In this document: piece by piece, positions 27,641-36,399 of the stretch | Position numbering within the stretch: position 1 is the stretch's first letter | How the letters are laid out: the number at the start of each line of letters is the position of its first letter | NCBI RefSeq assembly: GCF_902616385.1 | Contig: NZ_CACMSM010000014.1 | Coordinates: forward strand, 1-36,399 | DNA length: 36,399 bases | Source: an uncultured Prochlorococcus sp. | GTDB taxonomy: Bacteria; Cyanobacteriota; Cyanobacteriia; PCC-6307; Cyanobiaceae | Direction: 5' to 3' | Notes under the pieces: generated by a model | The model's input: only the letters and a program-made list of their open reading frames with translations | The model's database searches: none | What the model was told of the DNA's origin: nothing | Position numbers and translations under genes: made by a program

Positions 27641-28369
27641 TTATATTAGCTCACTATGAGCACTATATATTTTACCATCTTCCATATTTAATATCCTATC
27701 AGCCATATCAGAAATTCTTGGATCATGCGTCACCATAAGTACAGAACAATTTTGCTCTTTTGCTAGTTTCCTTAAAAGTGTTACTATTTCTCTTCCTGTG
27801 ACGCTATCTAAAGCAGAAGTGGGCTCATCAGCTAATAAAAGTTTTGGGTTAGCAGATAAAGCTCGTGCAATTGCTACTCTCTGTTTCTGCCCACCAGATA
27901 AGTCATTTGGCAACTTTTTATGATGTTCTGCTAATCCAACTGCTGACAACCAATTCCGTGCTATTTCACGTCTTTGCAAATATGTTAAACCTTTTATTAA
28001 ATCGGCGCCCATCTGGACATTTTGTTCTGCTGTTAAACATCTCAGAAGATTGTGACCTTGAAAAATCATTCCAATACTTCTTCTAAGAATCTGACGAGTT
28101 TTGCTTGATGCTCCATTCAACTGATTATTTAATACAGTTAAATCTCCACTTTGACAGGTTCTCAAGGCACCAATTAATGTTAAAAGAGTCGTTTTACCGC
28201 ATCCAGAAGGTCCTTTCAAAAGAACCAACTCTCCTTTATCAATATTTAAATTAACGTCATTAAGAACTTGTTTTTTATTCTCATTTTTTCCATAAAAGTG
28301 ACTCAAATTATTTATTGAAACTGTTTTAAGGTTTTTAACATTATTTTTTGATTTATTAGCTTTAACCAT
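27641..28369 (-). CDS. devA: DevA-type ABC transporter ATPase
   Basis: This is the ATPase of a DevBCA (MacB/LolD-like) transporter. It has 242 residues: Walker A GPSGCGKTT (53-61), Q-loop MIFQGHNLL (101-109), signature LSGGQKQRVAIARAL (157-171), Walker B LLLADEPTSALD (177-188), and H-loop VMVTHDPRI. The LADEPTSALDSVTG form is typical of LolD/MacB-type ATPases that work with FtsX-like permeases. It is 13 bp after devC and is the third transporter gene of the operon. In Anabaena DevBCA exports heterocyst glycolipids with a TolC-like outer-membrane partner; here, without heterocysts, the substrate is unknown. Confidence 0.93.
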   Translation of the reverse strand: MVKANKSKNNVKNLKTVSINNLSHFYGKNENKKQVLNDVNLNIDKGELVLLKGPSGCGKTTLLTLIGALRTCQSGDLTVLNNQLNGASSKTRQILRRSIGMIFQGHNLLRCLTAEQNVQMGADLIKGLTYLQRREIARNWLSAVGLAEHHKKLPNDLSGGQKQRVAIARALSANPKLLLADEPTSALDSVTGREIVTLLRKLAKEQNCSVLMVTHDPRISDMADRILNMEDGKIYSAHSELI

Positions 28370-28382
28370 TTATCTTCGATTG

Positions 28383-29555
28383 TTAAAAAATTTCGGCAGG
28401 ATCAGCTTCAACTAATTTACGCATCGCAACAGCAGCGGATCCCATACACATAACTAAAACTAAAACGAAAATTAAAATTGTTTTTTCTGCATCCATTATT
28501 ATTGGGAGTTTAGTAGAACTTCTTATAACTGAGTAAAGTATTTGACCAGAGAAATAAGCAGGTAAATAACCAAACAATGCCAACAAAAACCCCTCTCTAG
28601 CTACAACAAAGAAAAGGGACTTAATTCTATACCCCATTGCCAATAGGGTGGCGTACTCTGGAAGGTGATCTGTAACGTCACTATAAAGAATTTGATAAAC
28701 AACCACACACCCTACAACGAAACCCATTAATGCTCCCAAACTAAATATGAAACCTATTGCAGTACTATTTTTCCAATAATTCTTCTCAAATTCTATAAAT
28801 TGATTTTTTGTAAGAACCCTAACATCATTTGGGAGTGAGTTATTTAATATCCTTGAAATCAATTCAGGATCAGATCCTTTTTTTAGCTTTACTAAACCAA
28901 TTTCTATACTGCCAGGAGGATTAGCAGGGAAAAGTCTTAAGAAGGTTTCTCGACTAGTTATCAAATTACCATCTGCACCAAAAGATGGTCCCAACTCCAC
29001 AAGGCCCTCAACAATTACTCTTTTTCCAGCAACCTCAGTCTCAACTTTTTTTTCAGATAAGAACCATTCTTCAATCGGTCCAAATTCAGGTCTAGATAAT
29101 TTGTCAAAAAGAACTCTTGATGGATTTCTCAATTTATAAGCTTTCTTTGAGAACCCCTCATCTAAAAGAAGTGAATCGGAGGGATTAAAACCTAATGCAA
29201 GTATTGATCTAGTTTTAAGATTTTCGGGATTTCTCCAAAGTAAATAATTAAGATTAACGGGAGCAGTTTTTTCAACATCTTCTACTGCGAGAGTCTGAAT
29301 TAATCTTCTTTTTGGGAATCCACTCATGCTTATAGAACTTTTTGATCTGGGACTTATCAAAACAAGATCGGCATCCAGAAGTTTATGAATAGTTACGCTC
29401 GTATCAAATAAACCATCTCTAAAACCTAATTGCATAAACATCAAAATCCCTGCAAAACTTATTCCAGCTATTGCAACAGCTAGCCTTAATGGTTGCCTAG
29501 TTAATAACAACCAAGCTAATGGTATTTTTCTGAATTTTAAAAAAGAAAAACTCAT
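28383..29555 (-). CDS. devC: DevC-type ABC transporter permease (FtsX-like)
   Basis: This membrane component has 390 residues. It starts with a basic amphipathic segment and PLAWLLLTRQPLRLAVAIAG, the DevC-family beginning, then a first transmembrane helix (about 22-42). A long extracytoplasmic domain (about 50-260) is followed by three more helices near 268-292, 320-340 and 355-380, giving the four-helix MacB/FtsX layout. The start codon overlaps the devB stop as TAATG, so translation is coupled. With devB and devA it forms a complete inner-membrane exporter; a TolC-like outer channel would be encoded elsewhere. Its substrate cannot be told. Confidence 0.93.
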   Translation of the reverse strand: MSFSFLKFRKIPLAWLLLTRQPLRLAVAIAGISFAGILMFMQLGFRDGLFDTSVTIHKLLDADLVLISPRSKSSISMSGFPKRRLIQTLAVEDVEKTAPVNLNYLLWRNPENLKTRSILALGFNPSDSLLLDEGFSKKAYKLRNPSRVLFDKLSRPEFGPIEEWFLSEKKVETEVAGKRVIVEGLVELGPSFGADGNLITSRETFLRLFPANPPGSIEIGLVKLKKGSDPELISRILNNSLPNDVRVLTKNQFIEFEKNYWKNSTAIGFIFSLGALMGFVVGCVVVYQILYSDVTDHLPEYATLLAMGYRIKSLFFVVAREGFLLALFGYLPAYFSGQILYSVIRSSTKLPIIMDAEKTILIFVLVLVMCMGSAAVAMRKLVEADPAEIF

Positions 29556-30468
29556 TAGGGAATAAATTTTGCAATCACTTTCATTCCTGCATAGTTTTGA
29601 ACGATATCTATAGAATCTTGATCTAGTTTTACTAGTACCTCGATAATTCGTGAATCAGCATCCCCTGTTGGATCAGTCGATAGAACTTTTCTTTGTTTTA
29701 CCTGAGGACTAATCCTAATAACCTCTCCTTTAAGATTTTTTTGGAAACCTCCATTCTCACTGGTCAATTCAACATTCTGAGAGATAAAGACTCTATCAAT
29801 GTCAGATTCATAAACCTCTATCAAAGCTTCCATTTTTTGACTAGAACCAATCTCCAAAATTCCTTCATTTTGAGGCCTTTCACCAACTCTCGTGTTTATT
29901 CCAAGGATAAAACCATCGATTGGACTCCTTAATCTTGAATTAAATAGATCTATCTTGATATTTTTTTGATCTCCGATTAGATTTATTTTCTGTTTTTGCA
30001 ATTTTAATAATTCATCTTTTCTCTGTGAAAACTCTACAAAAGAATATGCATCTTTGCTCAAAGCTTGCTCATACCTTTGAATTTGATTTTTCTTTAGGGT
30101 AATTTCTTCGTTAATAGTATTAATTAGATTTTCGTTTCTTTCAAGATCAGCAATTAATTTTTCTCCATTTTCAAAGATTGCCAGGATATCACCTTTTTTT
30201 ACAAAATCTCCTTCATTTACTAAAATTTCGACAATTCGAGGGGAAGAGCCAAACTGACTTATTGGAGCTGCCAATTGTCTAATCTCTCCCGAAGGAGAAA
30301 GTTGACCAAGTGCTGCAACAGCTGTAATAGGAGGTATGAAATCTGAAGTTATTTCCTCTTTAAATTTTGAACTAGATTTATTATTTCCAGAACAGGAAAT
30401 AACACCAAGAGATATTGGTGTAAATAATAAAAAATAAATAAATAAATTTTTTAATATTTTTGATTTCA

Positions 30469-30469
<1 letters not shown>
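29555..30469 (-). CDS. devB: DevB-type membrane fusion protein, probable lipoprotein
   Basis: This periplasmic adaptor (HlyD/MacA family) has 304 residues and links an inner-membrane ABC exporter to an outer-membrane channel. The N-terminus is a signal sequence ending in a lipobox-like VISC with C26, so it is probably a lipoprotein. The biotinyl-lipoyl half-motif VNEGDFVKKGDILAIFE comes at about residue 87, then a coiled-coil hairpin (about 105-170), the second lipoyl half LRSPIDGFILGINTRVGE, and a beta-barrel part with IVQNYAGMKVIAKF at the end. The ATG overlaps the pcyA stop as TAATG, and its stop overlaps devC in the same way. Confidence 0.92.
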
Positions 30470-31218
<749 letters not shown>

Positions 31219-31235
31219 TTAAAGAGAGAACCGAA

Positions 31236-32486
31236 ATGAACGTAGGAGATGTTAATTACTACACTCATTCAAGCAAAACTAGATGTGTGTTTGTGGATAA
31301 TAAAGAATTGCCGCTTATAAGCATTGATATTTGGTGCAAAGCAGGTTCTTCATTTGAGGATGTTGATAAAAACGGCACCGCTCATTTTCTAGAACATATG
31401 ATTTTTAAAGGATCTAACAAAATAATGCCAGGTGAGTTTGACCATAAAATTGAATCACTAGGCGGAATAAGTAACGCTTCAACAGGTTATGATGATGTAC
31501 ATTACCATGTATTAGTTCCACCCAGTAACTTTAAAGAATCACTTGCTCTTTTGACAAATATTGTCGTTGCTCCAGTTTTTAATCCTGATGAATTTATAAA
31601 AGAAAAAGGGGTAGTTATTGATGAAATAAAACAACAAAATGATCAGCCTGAAGAGAGACTATTTAATTATTTTTTGAAAAGGGTTTGGTTAAGTCCGAAT
31701 TATGCCAATTCGATTCTGGGAACTGAACATAGTATTAAAAACTTAGAGATAAATGACCTTGTAAAATTTCACAGCAAAAATTACACTACTGAAAAAATTT
31801 GTATTGCAATCGCTGGGAATCTCTCTGAAGAAATTTATAAAATTTTTGAAAAAAGTGATCTATCTGGCATAAAAGAAAGCTCAGAAGTCATAAACCAAAA
31901 ATATTTACCTTCTTTAAAAATTAGAAATGGTAGAGAGTCAGTTAAGTTTGATAATTTAGAGTTTTCAAGAATATTTATGGCTTGGTTTATCCCAAACCTA
32001 AATGATCAAAAAAATATTATTGGGCTTGAGATATTAGCGTCAATTCTCGCTGTAGGAAGAAACAGCAGATTAGTTAAAATTTTAAAAGAAGATAGGAATC
32101 TTGTTGAATCGGTATATGTAGATGTAAATGCTGGAGAATTAGGAGGATTATTTATAATGGAAGCAAGTTGTGAGCCCAAAGATATTGATTTAGTAGAAAA
32201 GCAAATTAATAAAACAATAGATGAGATCTCAAGTTGTAAAGCTTTGGCTTTGGATGAAATAAAAAAAGCAATAAATATTGTAAAAAGTAATTATATCTTT
32301 AATTTAGAGACATCTACACAACTCTCTTCGTTTTTTGGAAATGAACTTCTTTGGGGGAGAAAATCTTCAATAAATGATTTAGAGAGTCATTTAAAATATT
32401 GGAATGACTTTGATAACTTCAAAGAGATAACAGAATTTATCCGTGGCGAGAAATTCACCTTAGTAGCATCCCCTAGTAAATGTTAA
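31236..32486 (+). CDS. M16 family zinc peptidase, catalytic subunit
   Basis: This 416-residue protein has the inverted zinc motif HFLEH (H50, E53, H54) and the downstream acid in EKGVVIDEIKQQNDQPEE, so it should be active. The family includes the mitochondrial processing peptidase, the chloroplast stromal enzyme and bacterial PqqL/YmxG proteins that degrade or trim peptides. Two M16 half-domains are visible. It overlaps the next gene by 7 nt and is divergent from pcyA with a 41-bp gap. The pairing with a partner lacking the zinc motif suggests a heterodimer. No signal peptide is seen, so it may be cytoplasmic. Confidence 0.93.
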   Translation: MNVGDVNYYTHSSKTRCVFVDNKELPLISIDIWCKAGSSFEDVDKNGTAHFLEHMIFKGSNKIMPGEFDHKIESLGGISNASTGYDDVHYHVLVPPSNFKESLALLTNIVVAPVFNPDEFIKEKGVVIDEIKQQNDQPEERLFNYFLKRVWLSPNYANSILGTEHSIKNLEINDLVKFHSKNYTTEKICIAIAGNLSEEIYKIFEKSDLSGIKESSEVINQKYLPSLKIRNGRESVKFDNLEFSRIFMAWFIPNLNDQKNIIGLEILASILAVGRNSRLVKILKEDRNLVESVYVDVNAGELGGLFIMEASCEPKDIDLVEKQINKTIDEISSCKALALDEIKKAINIVKSNYIFNLETSTQLSSFFGNELLWGRKSSINDLESHLKYWNDFDNFKEITEFIRGEKFTLVASPSKC

Positions 32487-33697
32487 AAAAATATTTTTTA
32501 AATAATAAAAAAAGAAATTTTTCAACTGCCTCAATTTGGATTAAGGGGGGGAGTGATATGGATAGTACTGGCAAAAAAGGTATAAACAAGATCCTTTGTT
32601 CATTACTTACCAGAGGATGTAAGGGTTTTAACAATTTCACTTTCTCTGAATATATTGAGTCCTATGGAGCAGAATTAAATCAAGAAATATTTGAAGATGG
32701 TATTTCAATAAGTATTAAATCCCTAAATGAACATTTCAGCAAATTATTCCCTTTATTGGGTTTAATAATTAATAAACCAACTCTCTTAGAAATTGAGTTT
32801 CAAAAAGTAAAAAAATCCTCAATTAATATCATAAAAAAAGATAAAGAGAATCCATTTAATATCTGTTTTGAAAACTGGAAAAGAATTGTTTACTCAAATC
32901 ATCCTTATGCCTTTAATACAACTGGTAATGCGAATGATGTTTCAAAGATTACCTATGAAGATGTTTTGCTTGAGTTTAAAAATTTCAAAAGTCGAGACAG
33001 GTATTTGATTTCAAATAACTTAGGAATAAATGGAGTAAGTATAGAAACATTAGGGAAAAACCCTCTAGAAGAAAAATCAATAACTATAAATCACGATTTA
33101 AATCCTAACAGTAGATTTTATTGTAATAATAATGATTCAAATCAAACAATAATAATGATGGGGGACCAAACTTGCTCGCGAAGAAATAGTGAATATTTTC
33201 CTCTTAAGGTTTTGGAGTCATATTTATCTTATGGGATGAGCGCTGCTTTATTTAAACTTTTTAGAGAAAACCATGGTATCACTTACGATTTAGGTGTTTA
33301 TTATCCTATCAGGAGTGGGAATGCTCCATTTTTAATTTATTTATCCGTATCTAATGATCAAGCACTTTTTGCTTTTGAACTTTTATCAACACTATGGAAA
33401 AAATTACTTCTAAATCCGTTGACTGATGCTGAAATATTTTTAGCAAAAGAAAAACTAAAAGGTTCTTTTCTATTAGGTAATCAATCACTAGATGAAATTT
33501 TACAGAGAAAGATACAATTAATTAGTTATGGTATTTCACCAATTTCTCAGAACGATTTAAATTCAAAAATAGAGGGAATTTCTTCGTTAGATATTTTGAA
33601 ATTAACTAATAAATATTTTTCAAAACCTTTTCTGAGTATTTCTGGAAATAAAAATATAAGTTTAGAAATTTCTAAAATGTGGGAGAAAAACTTTTAA
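32480..33697 (+). CDS. M16 family peptidase-like protein, non-catalytic partner
   Basis: This 405-residue protein has the M16 fold but the HxxEH motif is replaced: at the matching place, after GKKGINKI, no HxxEH is present, so zinc binding is lost. The second-half motif with Arg and Tyr (FRENHGITYDLGVYYP), used to bind substrate in M16 partners, is kept. This is the usual division of labour in MPP-like and bacterial M16 heterodimers: one catalytic, one substrate-holding chain. The ATG lies 7 nt before the end of the upstream M16 gene, so translation is coupled. It meets sipA tail to tail with 5 bp between stops. Confidence 0.9.
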   Translation: MLKKYFLNNKKRNFSTASIWIKGGSDMDSTGKKGINKILCSLLTRGCKGFNNFTFSEYIESYGAELNQEIFEDGISISIKSLNEHFSKLFPLLGLIINKPTLLEIEFQKVKKSSINIIKKDKENPFNICFENWKRIVYSNHPYAFNTTGNANDVSKITYEDVLLEFKNFKSRDRYLISNNLGINGVSIETLGKNPLEEKSITINHDLNPNSRFYCNNNDSNQTIIMMGDQTCSRRNSEYFPLKVLESYLSYGMSAALFKLFRENHGITYDLGVYYPIRSGNAPFLIYLSVSNDQALFAFELLSTLWKKLLLNPLTDAEIFLAKEKLKGSFLLGNQSLDEILQRKIQLISYGISPISQNDLNSKIEGISSLDILKLTNKYFSKPFLSISGNKNISLEISKMWEKNF

Positions 33698-33702
33698 ATT
33701 AA

Positions 33703-33912
33703 TTAATTTTTCTCAATCTTATCAATATCTATTAAAAACGAACCTCTCCTAAACTTTACTTCAACAGTATCTGGAGATTTAATTGAAAGGATTTCCCCAA
33801 TTTCGTCAATTGCCACTAAATCAGGTGGTCTTAACATCGGCATATTTTCTGAAGTCTTCAAGTAAGAGACTGGCGCAATCAACTTAACCTTATCGTTGAT
33901 CTCAAATTTCAT
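33703..33912 (-). CDS. sipA: SipA family protein (DUF3148), NblS-interacting
   Basis: This 69-residue protein has the DUF3148 core: K-V-K-L at the start, then YLKTSENMPMLRPPDLV (17-33), GEILSIKSPDTVEVKF and a final strand. The MPMLRPPD motif is the mark of SipA, a small SH3-like protein that binds the sensor kinase NblS (Hik33) and stimulates its autophosphorylation in Synechococcus. NblS controls high-light and nutrient-stress genes. The gene is short but well conserved and fills the gap between the M16 pair and ftsH. It is divergent from ftsH with a 107-bp region that contains an 18-bp palindrome. Confidence 0.85.
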   Translation of the reverse strand: MKFEINDKVKLIAPVSYLKTSENMPMLRPPDLVAIDEIGEILSIKSPDTVEVKFRRGSFLIDIDKIEKN

Positions 33913-33984
33913 TTATAAATTAGATACATTAAAGGGTAGTATAAGCATAAAGTTAGGGAAAATATCAACGAAATGCACTGATTC

Positions 33985-34002
33985 ATTCTAGAATCCTAGA
34001 AT
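33985..34002. promoter_or_regulatory. 18-bp palindrome upstream of ftsH
   Basis: ATTCTAG and CTAGAAT are perfect 7-bp inverted arms around AATC, ending 17 bp before the ftsH ATG at 34020. It could be an operator, an RNA hairpin in the ftsH leader, or chance. It does not match the LexA consensus, and no HLR1 (RpaB) direct repeat is seen in this gap. Confidence 0.35.
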
Positions 34003-34019
34003 TAACTTTCTACAAATTA

Positions 34020-35933
34020 ATGAATCAAAAATTTAAAACATTAATTTTATGGGCTTTACCTATATTTTTAGTAATAGCACTTTCCTACCAATTTTTATCT
34101 TCAAGCAACGTTGATTCGCTTAAATCCAACGGCACTACTGTTGCACCAAGAAATTCAGCGGTAGCAAGAGTTAGTTACGGCAGATTTTTAGATTACATTA
34201 ATTCGGGAAGGGTTACATCTGTTGATATTTTTGAGGGAGGCAGAAATGCAGTTATAGAAACAATAGATTCAGATTTAGATAATAAAGTTCAAAGATTGCG
34301 TGTAGATCTTCCCGGCTTAACACCAGAACTTATAAATATTTTAAAAAATGAGGGAATTAGTTTTGATGTTCACCCAATAAAAACAGCTCCTCCTGCATTA
34401 GGAATTTTAGGTAATTTACTCTTCCCTGCTATCTTAATTGGAGGTTTAATTTTGTTAGCGAGGAGGTCAAACGGTATGCCTGGAGGTCCTGGCCAAGCAA
34501 TGCAGTTTGGAAAAACTAAAGCAAGATTTGCAATGGAAGCTGAAACAGGAGTTGTATTCGATGATGTTGCAGGAGTTAATGAAGCTAAACAGGATTTGCA
34601 AGAAGTTGTCACTTTTCTGAAAAAACCAGAAAAATTTACTTCTGTAGGAGCAAGAATTCCCAAAGGGGTTCTATTGGTAGGACCTCCTGGTACTGGTAAA
34701 ACCCTTTTAGCTAAAGCAATTGCAGGTGAAGCTGGTGTACCATTCTTCTCATTATCAGGTTCTGAATTTGTTGAAATGTTTGTTGGTGTTGGAGCTAGTA
34801 GAGTTAGAGACCTTTTTAAAAGAGCTAAAGAAAATAGTCCCTGTTTAATTTTTATTGATGAAATCGATGCAGTCGGAAGGCAAAGAGGTGCAGGTATTGG
34901 TGGAGGTAATGATGAGAGAGAACAAACTCTCAATCAATTACTTACTGAAATGGATGGTTTCGAAGGTAATAGTGGCATAATTATAATTGCAGCCACAAAC
35001 AGGCCCGATGTCCTAGACTCAGCGCTAATGAGACCAGGCAGATTTGATAGACAGGTAACTGTAGATGCACCTGATATCAAGGGTAGACTATCAATATTGG
35101 AAGTTCACGCAAGGAATAAGAAACTTCAAGAGGATTTAACGCTTGAAAGCATTGCGAGAAGAACACCAGGTTTTACTGGAGCAGATTTAGCAAATCTATT
35201 AAATGAGGCTGCTATATTAACTGCCAGGAGGAGAAAAGACTCTATAAGTATCTCAGAAATAGATGACTCTGTAGATAGGATTGTCGCAGGAATGGAAGGT
35301 TCTCCATTAACAGATGGTAGAAGCAAGAGATTAATTGCTTATCATGAAGTTGGCCATGCTCTCATAGGTTCACTTGTCAAAGCCCATGATCCTGTTCAAA
35401 AAGTGACCGTAATTCCAAGAGGTCAAGCTAAAGGATTAACTTGGTTTACCCCAGATGATGAACAAACCCTTGTTAGCAGGGCGCAATTAAAAGCTAGGAT
35501 AATGGGTGCTTTAGGAGGAAGAGCTGCTGAAGATGTAGTTTTTGGAGAAGGTGAGATTACAACAGGAGCTGGAGGTGATTTCCAACAAGTTGCTTCAATG
35601 GCCCGCCAAATGGTTACTAGATTTGGAATGAGTAATCTAGGTCCTATAGCTTTAGAAAGTGGTAATCAAGAAGTATTTGTTGGCAGAGATTTAATGACTA
35701 GAAGTGAAGTTTCTGATTCAATCTCTAAACAAATAGATGAAAGTGTAAGAATAATGGTCAAAGAATGTTATAAAGAAACCTACGATATAGTAAGCAAAAA
35801 TAGAGAAGCTATGGATAAGATAGTTGACCTATTAATCGAAAAAGAAACATTAGACGGTGATGAATTTGTAAGTATTCTCTCCAAATTCACCAAAATTCCT
35901 GAGAAAGAGAGGACACCTCAATTATTAAGCTAA
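34020..35933 (+). CDS. ftsH: ATP-dependent zinc metalloprotease FtsH
   Basis: This membrane-bound AAA+ protease removes damaged membrane proteins; in cyanobacteria FtsH complexes degrade photodamaged photosystem II D1. It has 637 residues: N-terminal membrane helix about 8-28, extracytoplasmic domain about 35-120, second helix about 122-142, then the AAA domain with Walker A GPPGTGKT (221-228) and [13 protein letters not shown], the SRH region ([22 protein letters not shown]), and zinc motif HEVGH (442-446). The full-length layout is intact. Which of the cyanobacterial FtsH1-4 types it is cannot be told here. Its stop shares bases with the clpP stop on the other strand. Confidence 0.98.
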   Translation: MNQKFKTLILWALPIFLVIALSYQFLSSSNVDSLKSNGTTVAPRNSAVARVSYGRFLDYINSGRVTSVDIFEGGRNAVIETIDSDLDNKVQRLRVDLPGLTPELINILKNEGISFDVHPIKTAPPALGILGNLLFPAILIGGLILLARRSNGMPGGPGQAMQFGKTKARFAMEAETGVVFDDVAGVNEAKQDLQEVVTFLKKPEKFTSVGARIPKGVLLVGPPGTGKTLLAKAIAGEAGVPFFSLSGSEFVEMFVGVGASRVRDLFKRAKENSPCLIFIDEIDAVGRQRGAGIGGGNDEREQTLNQLLTEMDGFEGNSGIIIIAATNRPDVLDSALMRPGRFDRQVTVDAPDIKGRLSILEVHARNKKLQEDLTLESIARRTPGFTGADLANLLNEAAILTARRRKDSISISEIDDSVDRIVAGMEGSPLTDGRSKRLIAYHEVGHALIGSLVKAHDPVQKVTVIPRGQAKGLTWFTPDDEQTLVSRAQLKARIMGALGGRAAEDVVFGEGEITTGAGGDFQQVASMARQMVTRFGMSNLGPIALESGNQEVFVGRDLMTRSEVSDSISKQIDESVRIMVKECYKETYDIVSKNREAMDKIVDLLIEKETLDGDEFVSILSKFTKIPEKERTPQLLS

Positions 35934-36399
35934 ACTTTTATTGGTTTCTTATCTAACACAAGATCAATCAAACCGTACTCAACAGCTTCGTTGGGAGACA
36001 TATAAAAATCCCTATCAGTATCTTCTTTGATAGTGTCATAATCCTTTCCAGTTCTTTCTGATAATTCAGTGTTTAGTCGTTCTTTTAAGAACAAAATTTC
36101 ATCTGCTTGAATTCTTATATCACTGGCTTGCCCTCTAGCACCTCCTAGTGGTTGATGAATCATTATTCTTGAATGTCTAAGGCTGCTTCTTTTACCTTTA
36201 GTACCTGCTGCAAGCAAAAAAGCACCCATACTAGCTGCTAAGCCAACACAAACTGTATGAATGTCAGGTTTTACATGTTGCATTGTGTCAAAGATCCCCA
36301 ATCCGTCATAAACAGATCCGCCAGGTGAATTTATGTACATATAAATGTCTTTATCTGGATCCTCTGCTTCGAGGAACAATAATTGAGCAACAATTCTAT
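35930..36399 (-). CDS. clpP: ATP-dependent Clp protease proteolytic subunit, C-terminal part (5' end outside window)
   Basis: The reading frame is open to the window's right edge: the visible part starts [19 protein letters not shown], a position about 45 residues into a normal ClpP, and then gives about 155 residues to the stop. Catalytic residues are present: Ser in [11 protein letters not shown], His in [10 protein letters not shown], and Asp in the [18 protein letters not shown] stretch, so this is a catalytic ClpP and not a ClpR. The exact paralogue is not known, since the N-terminus is missing. The last base triplets overlap the ftsH stop by 4 bp on the other strand. ClpX/ClpC partners are not in the window. 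Confidence 0.95.
   Translation of the reverse strand, partial: RIVAQLLFLEAEDPDKDIYMYINSPGGSVYDGLGIFDTMQHVKPDIHTVCVGLAASMGAFLLAAGTKGKRSSLRHSRIMIHQPLGGARGQASDIRIQADEILFLKERLNTELSERTGKDYDTIKEDTDRDFYMSPNEAVEYGLIDLVLDKKPIKV

Noticed and set aside
33913-34019. HLR1 (RpaB-binding) direct repeats between sipA and ftsH
   Set aside because: I looked for two TTACA-type half-sites in the right spacing and found none.
34370-34933. Long open frame (187 codons) on the minus strand inside ftsH
   Set aside because: It is Pro/Ser/Leu-rich and mirrors the conserved AAA domain of ftsH; it is a shadow of codon bias and has no family motif.

Overview
The window is a dense, strongly A+T-rich stretch of chromosome from a cyanobacterium, most likely a high-light Prochlorococcus. 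This rests on four things seen together: chlorophyll and bilin genes (chlP, pcyA, hemA); cyanobacterial Calvin-cycle and glycogen genes (glpX/SBPase type, rpe, glgC); SipA, a protein of cyanobacteria; and the extreme compaction of a streamlined marine genome. Almost all gaps are under 200 bp, many genes overlap, Shine-Dalgarno sequences are often weak or absent, and there are no IS elements, integrases, CRISPR arrays, tRNAs or rRNAs. Strain-level identity is inference. No gap exceeds 300 bp.

Layout. 1-2350 (+): the 3' end of a uracil phosphoribosyltransferase, a small membrane/coiled-coil protein and ilvD. 2372-9322 (-): a carbon and pigment-precursor block, read right to left as glpX, hemA, glgC, gnd, pgl, a CIA30-family protein and a small unknown; rpe (+) is divergent from glpX. 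10290-15180 (-): a VanY-like peptidase, typA, DUF309, an LptB-like ABC ATPase and ccsA. 15293-20650: chlP (+) and glyS (-) with overlapping 3' ends, then ferredoxin-sulfite reductase sir (+). 20654-31194 (-): a long run read right to left as pcyA, devB, devC, devA, a 49-aa basic protein, a GT2 glycosyltransferase, rpsB, tsf, an Asn-rich unknown, recG and a VanX-like dipeptidase. 31236-33697 (+): a pair of M16 peptidase genes. The end holds sipA (-), ftsH (+) and a 5'-truncated clpP (-).

How the genes fit together. glpX (FBPase/SBPase) and rpe serve the Calvin cycle, glgC the carbon store, and pgl plus gnd the oxidative pentose-phosphate pathway, so one 8-kb block holds both daytime fixation and storage and night-time oxidation. 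hemA (tetrapyrrole entry), chlP (phytyl tail) and pcyA (bilin reduction) are three points of the pigment pathway. ccsA serves c-type cytochrome maturation. FtsH, ClpP and the M16 pair are protein-quality enzymes grouped at the right end.

The most interesting non-coding signal is the 5' leader of rpsB (26370-26446). Two perfect helices are interleaved in H-type pseudoknot order, and a local hairpin competes with one of them. This looks like an autoregulatory ribosomal-protein leader. I saw no clear new defence, mobile or biosynthetic system; the other candidates are small unknown genes and operator-like palindromes.
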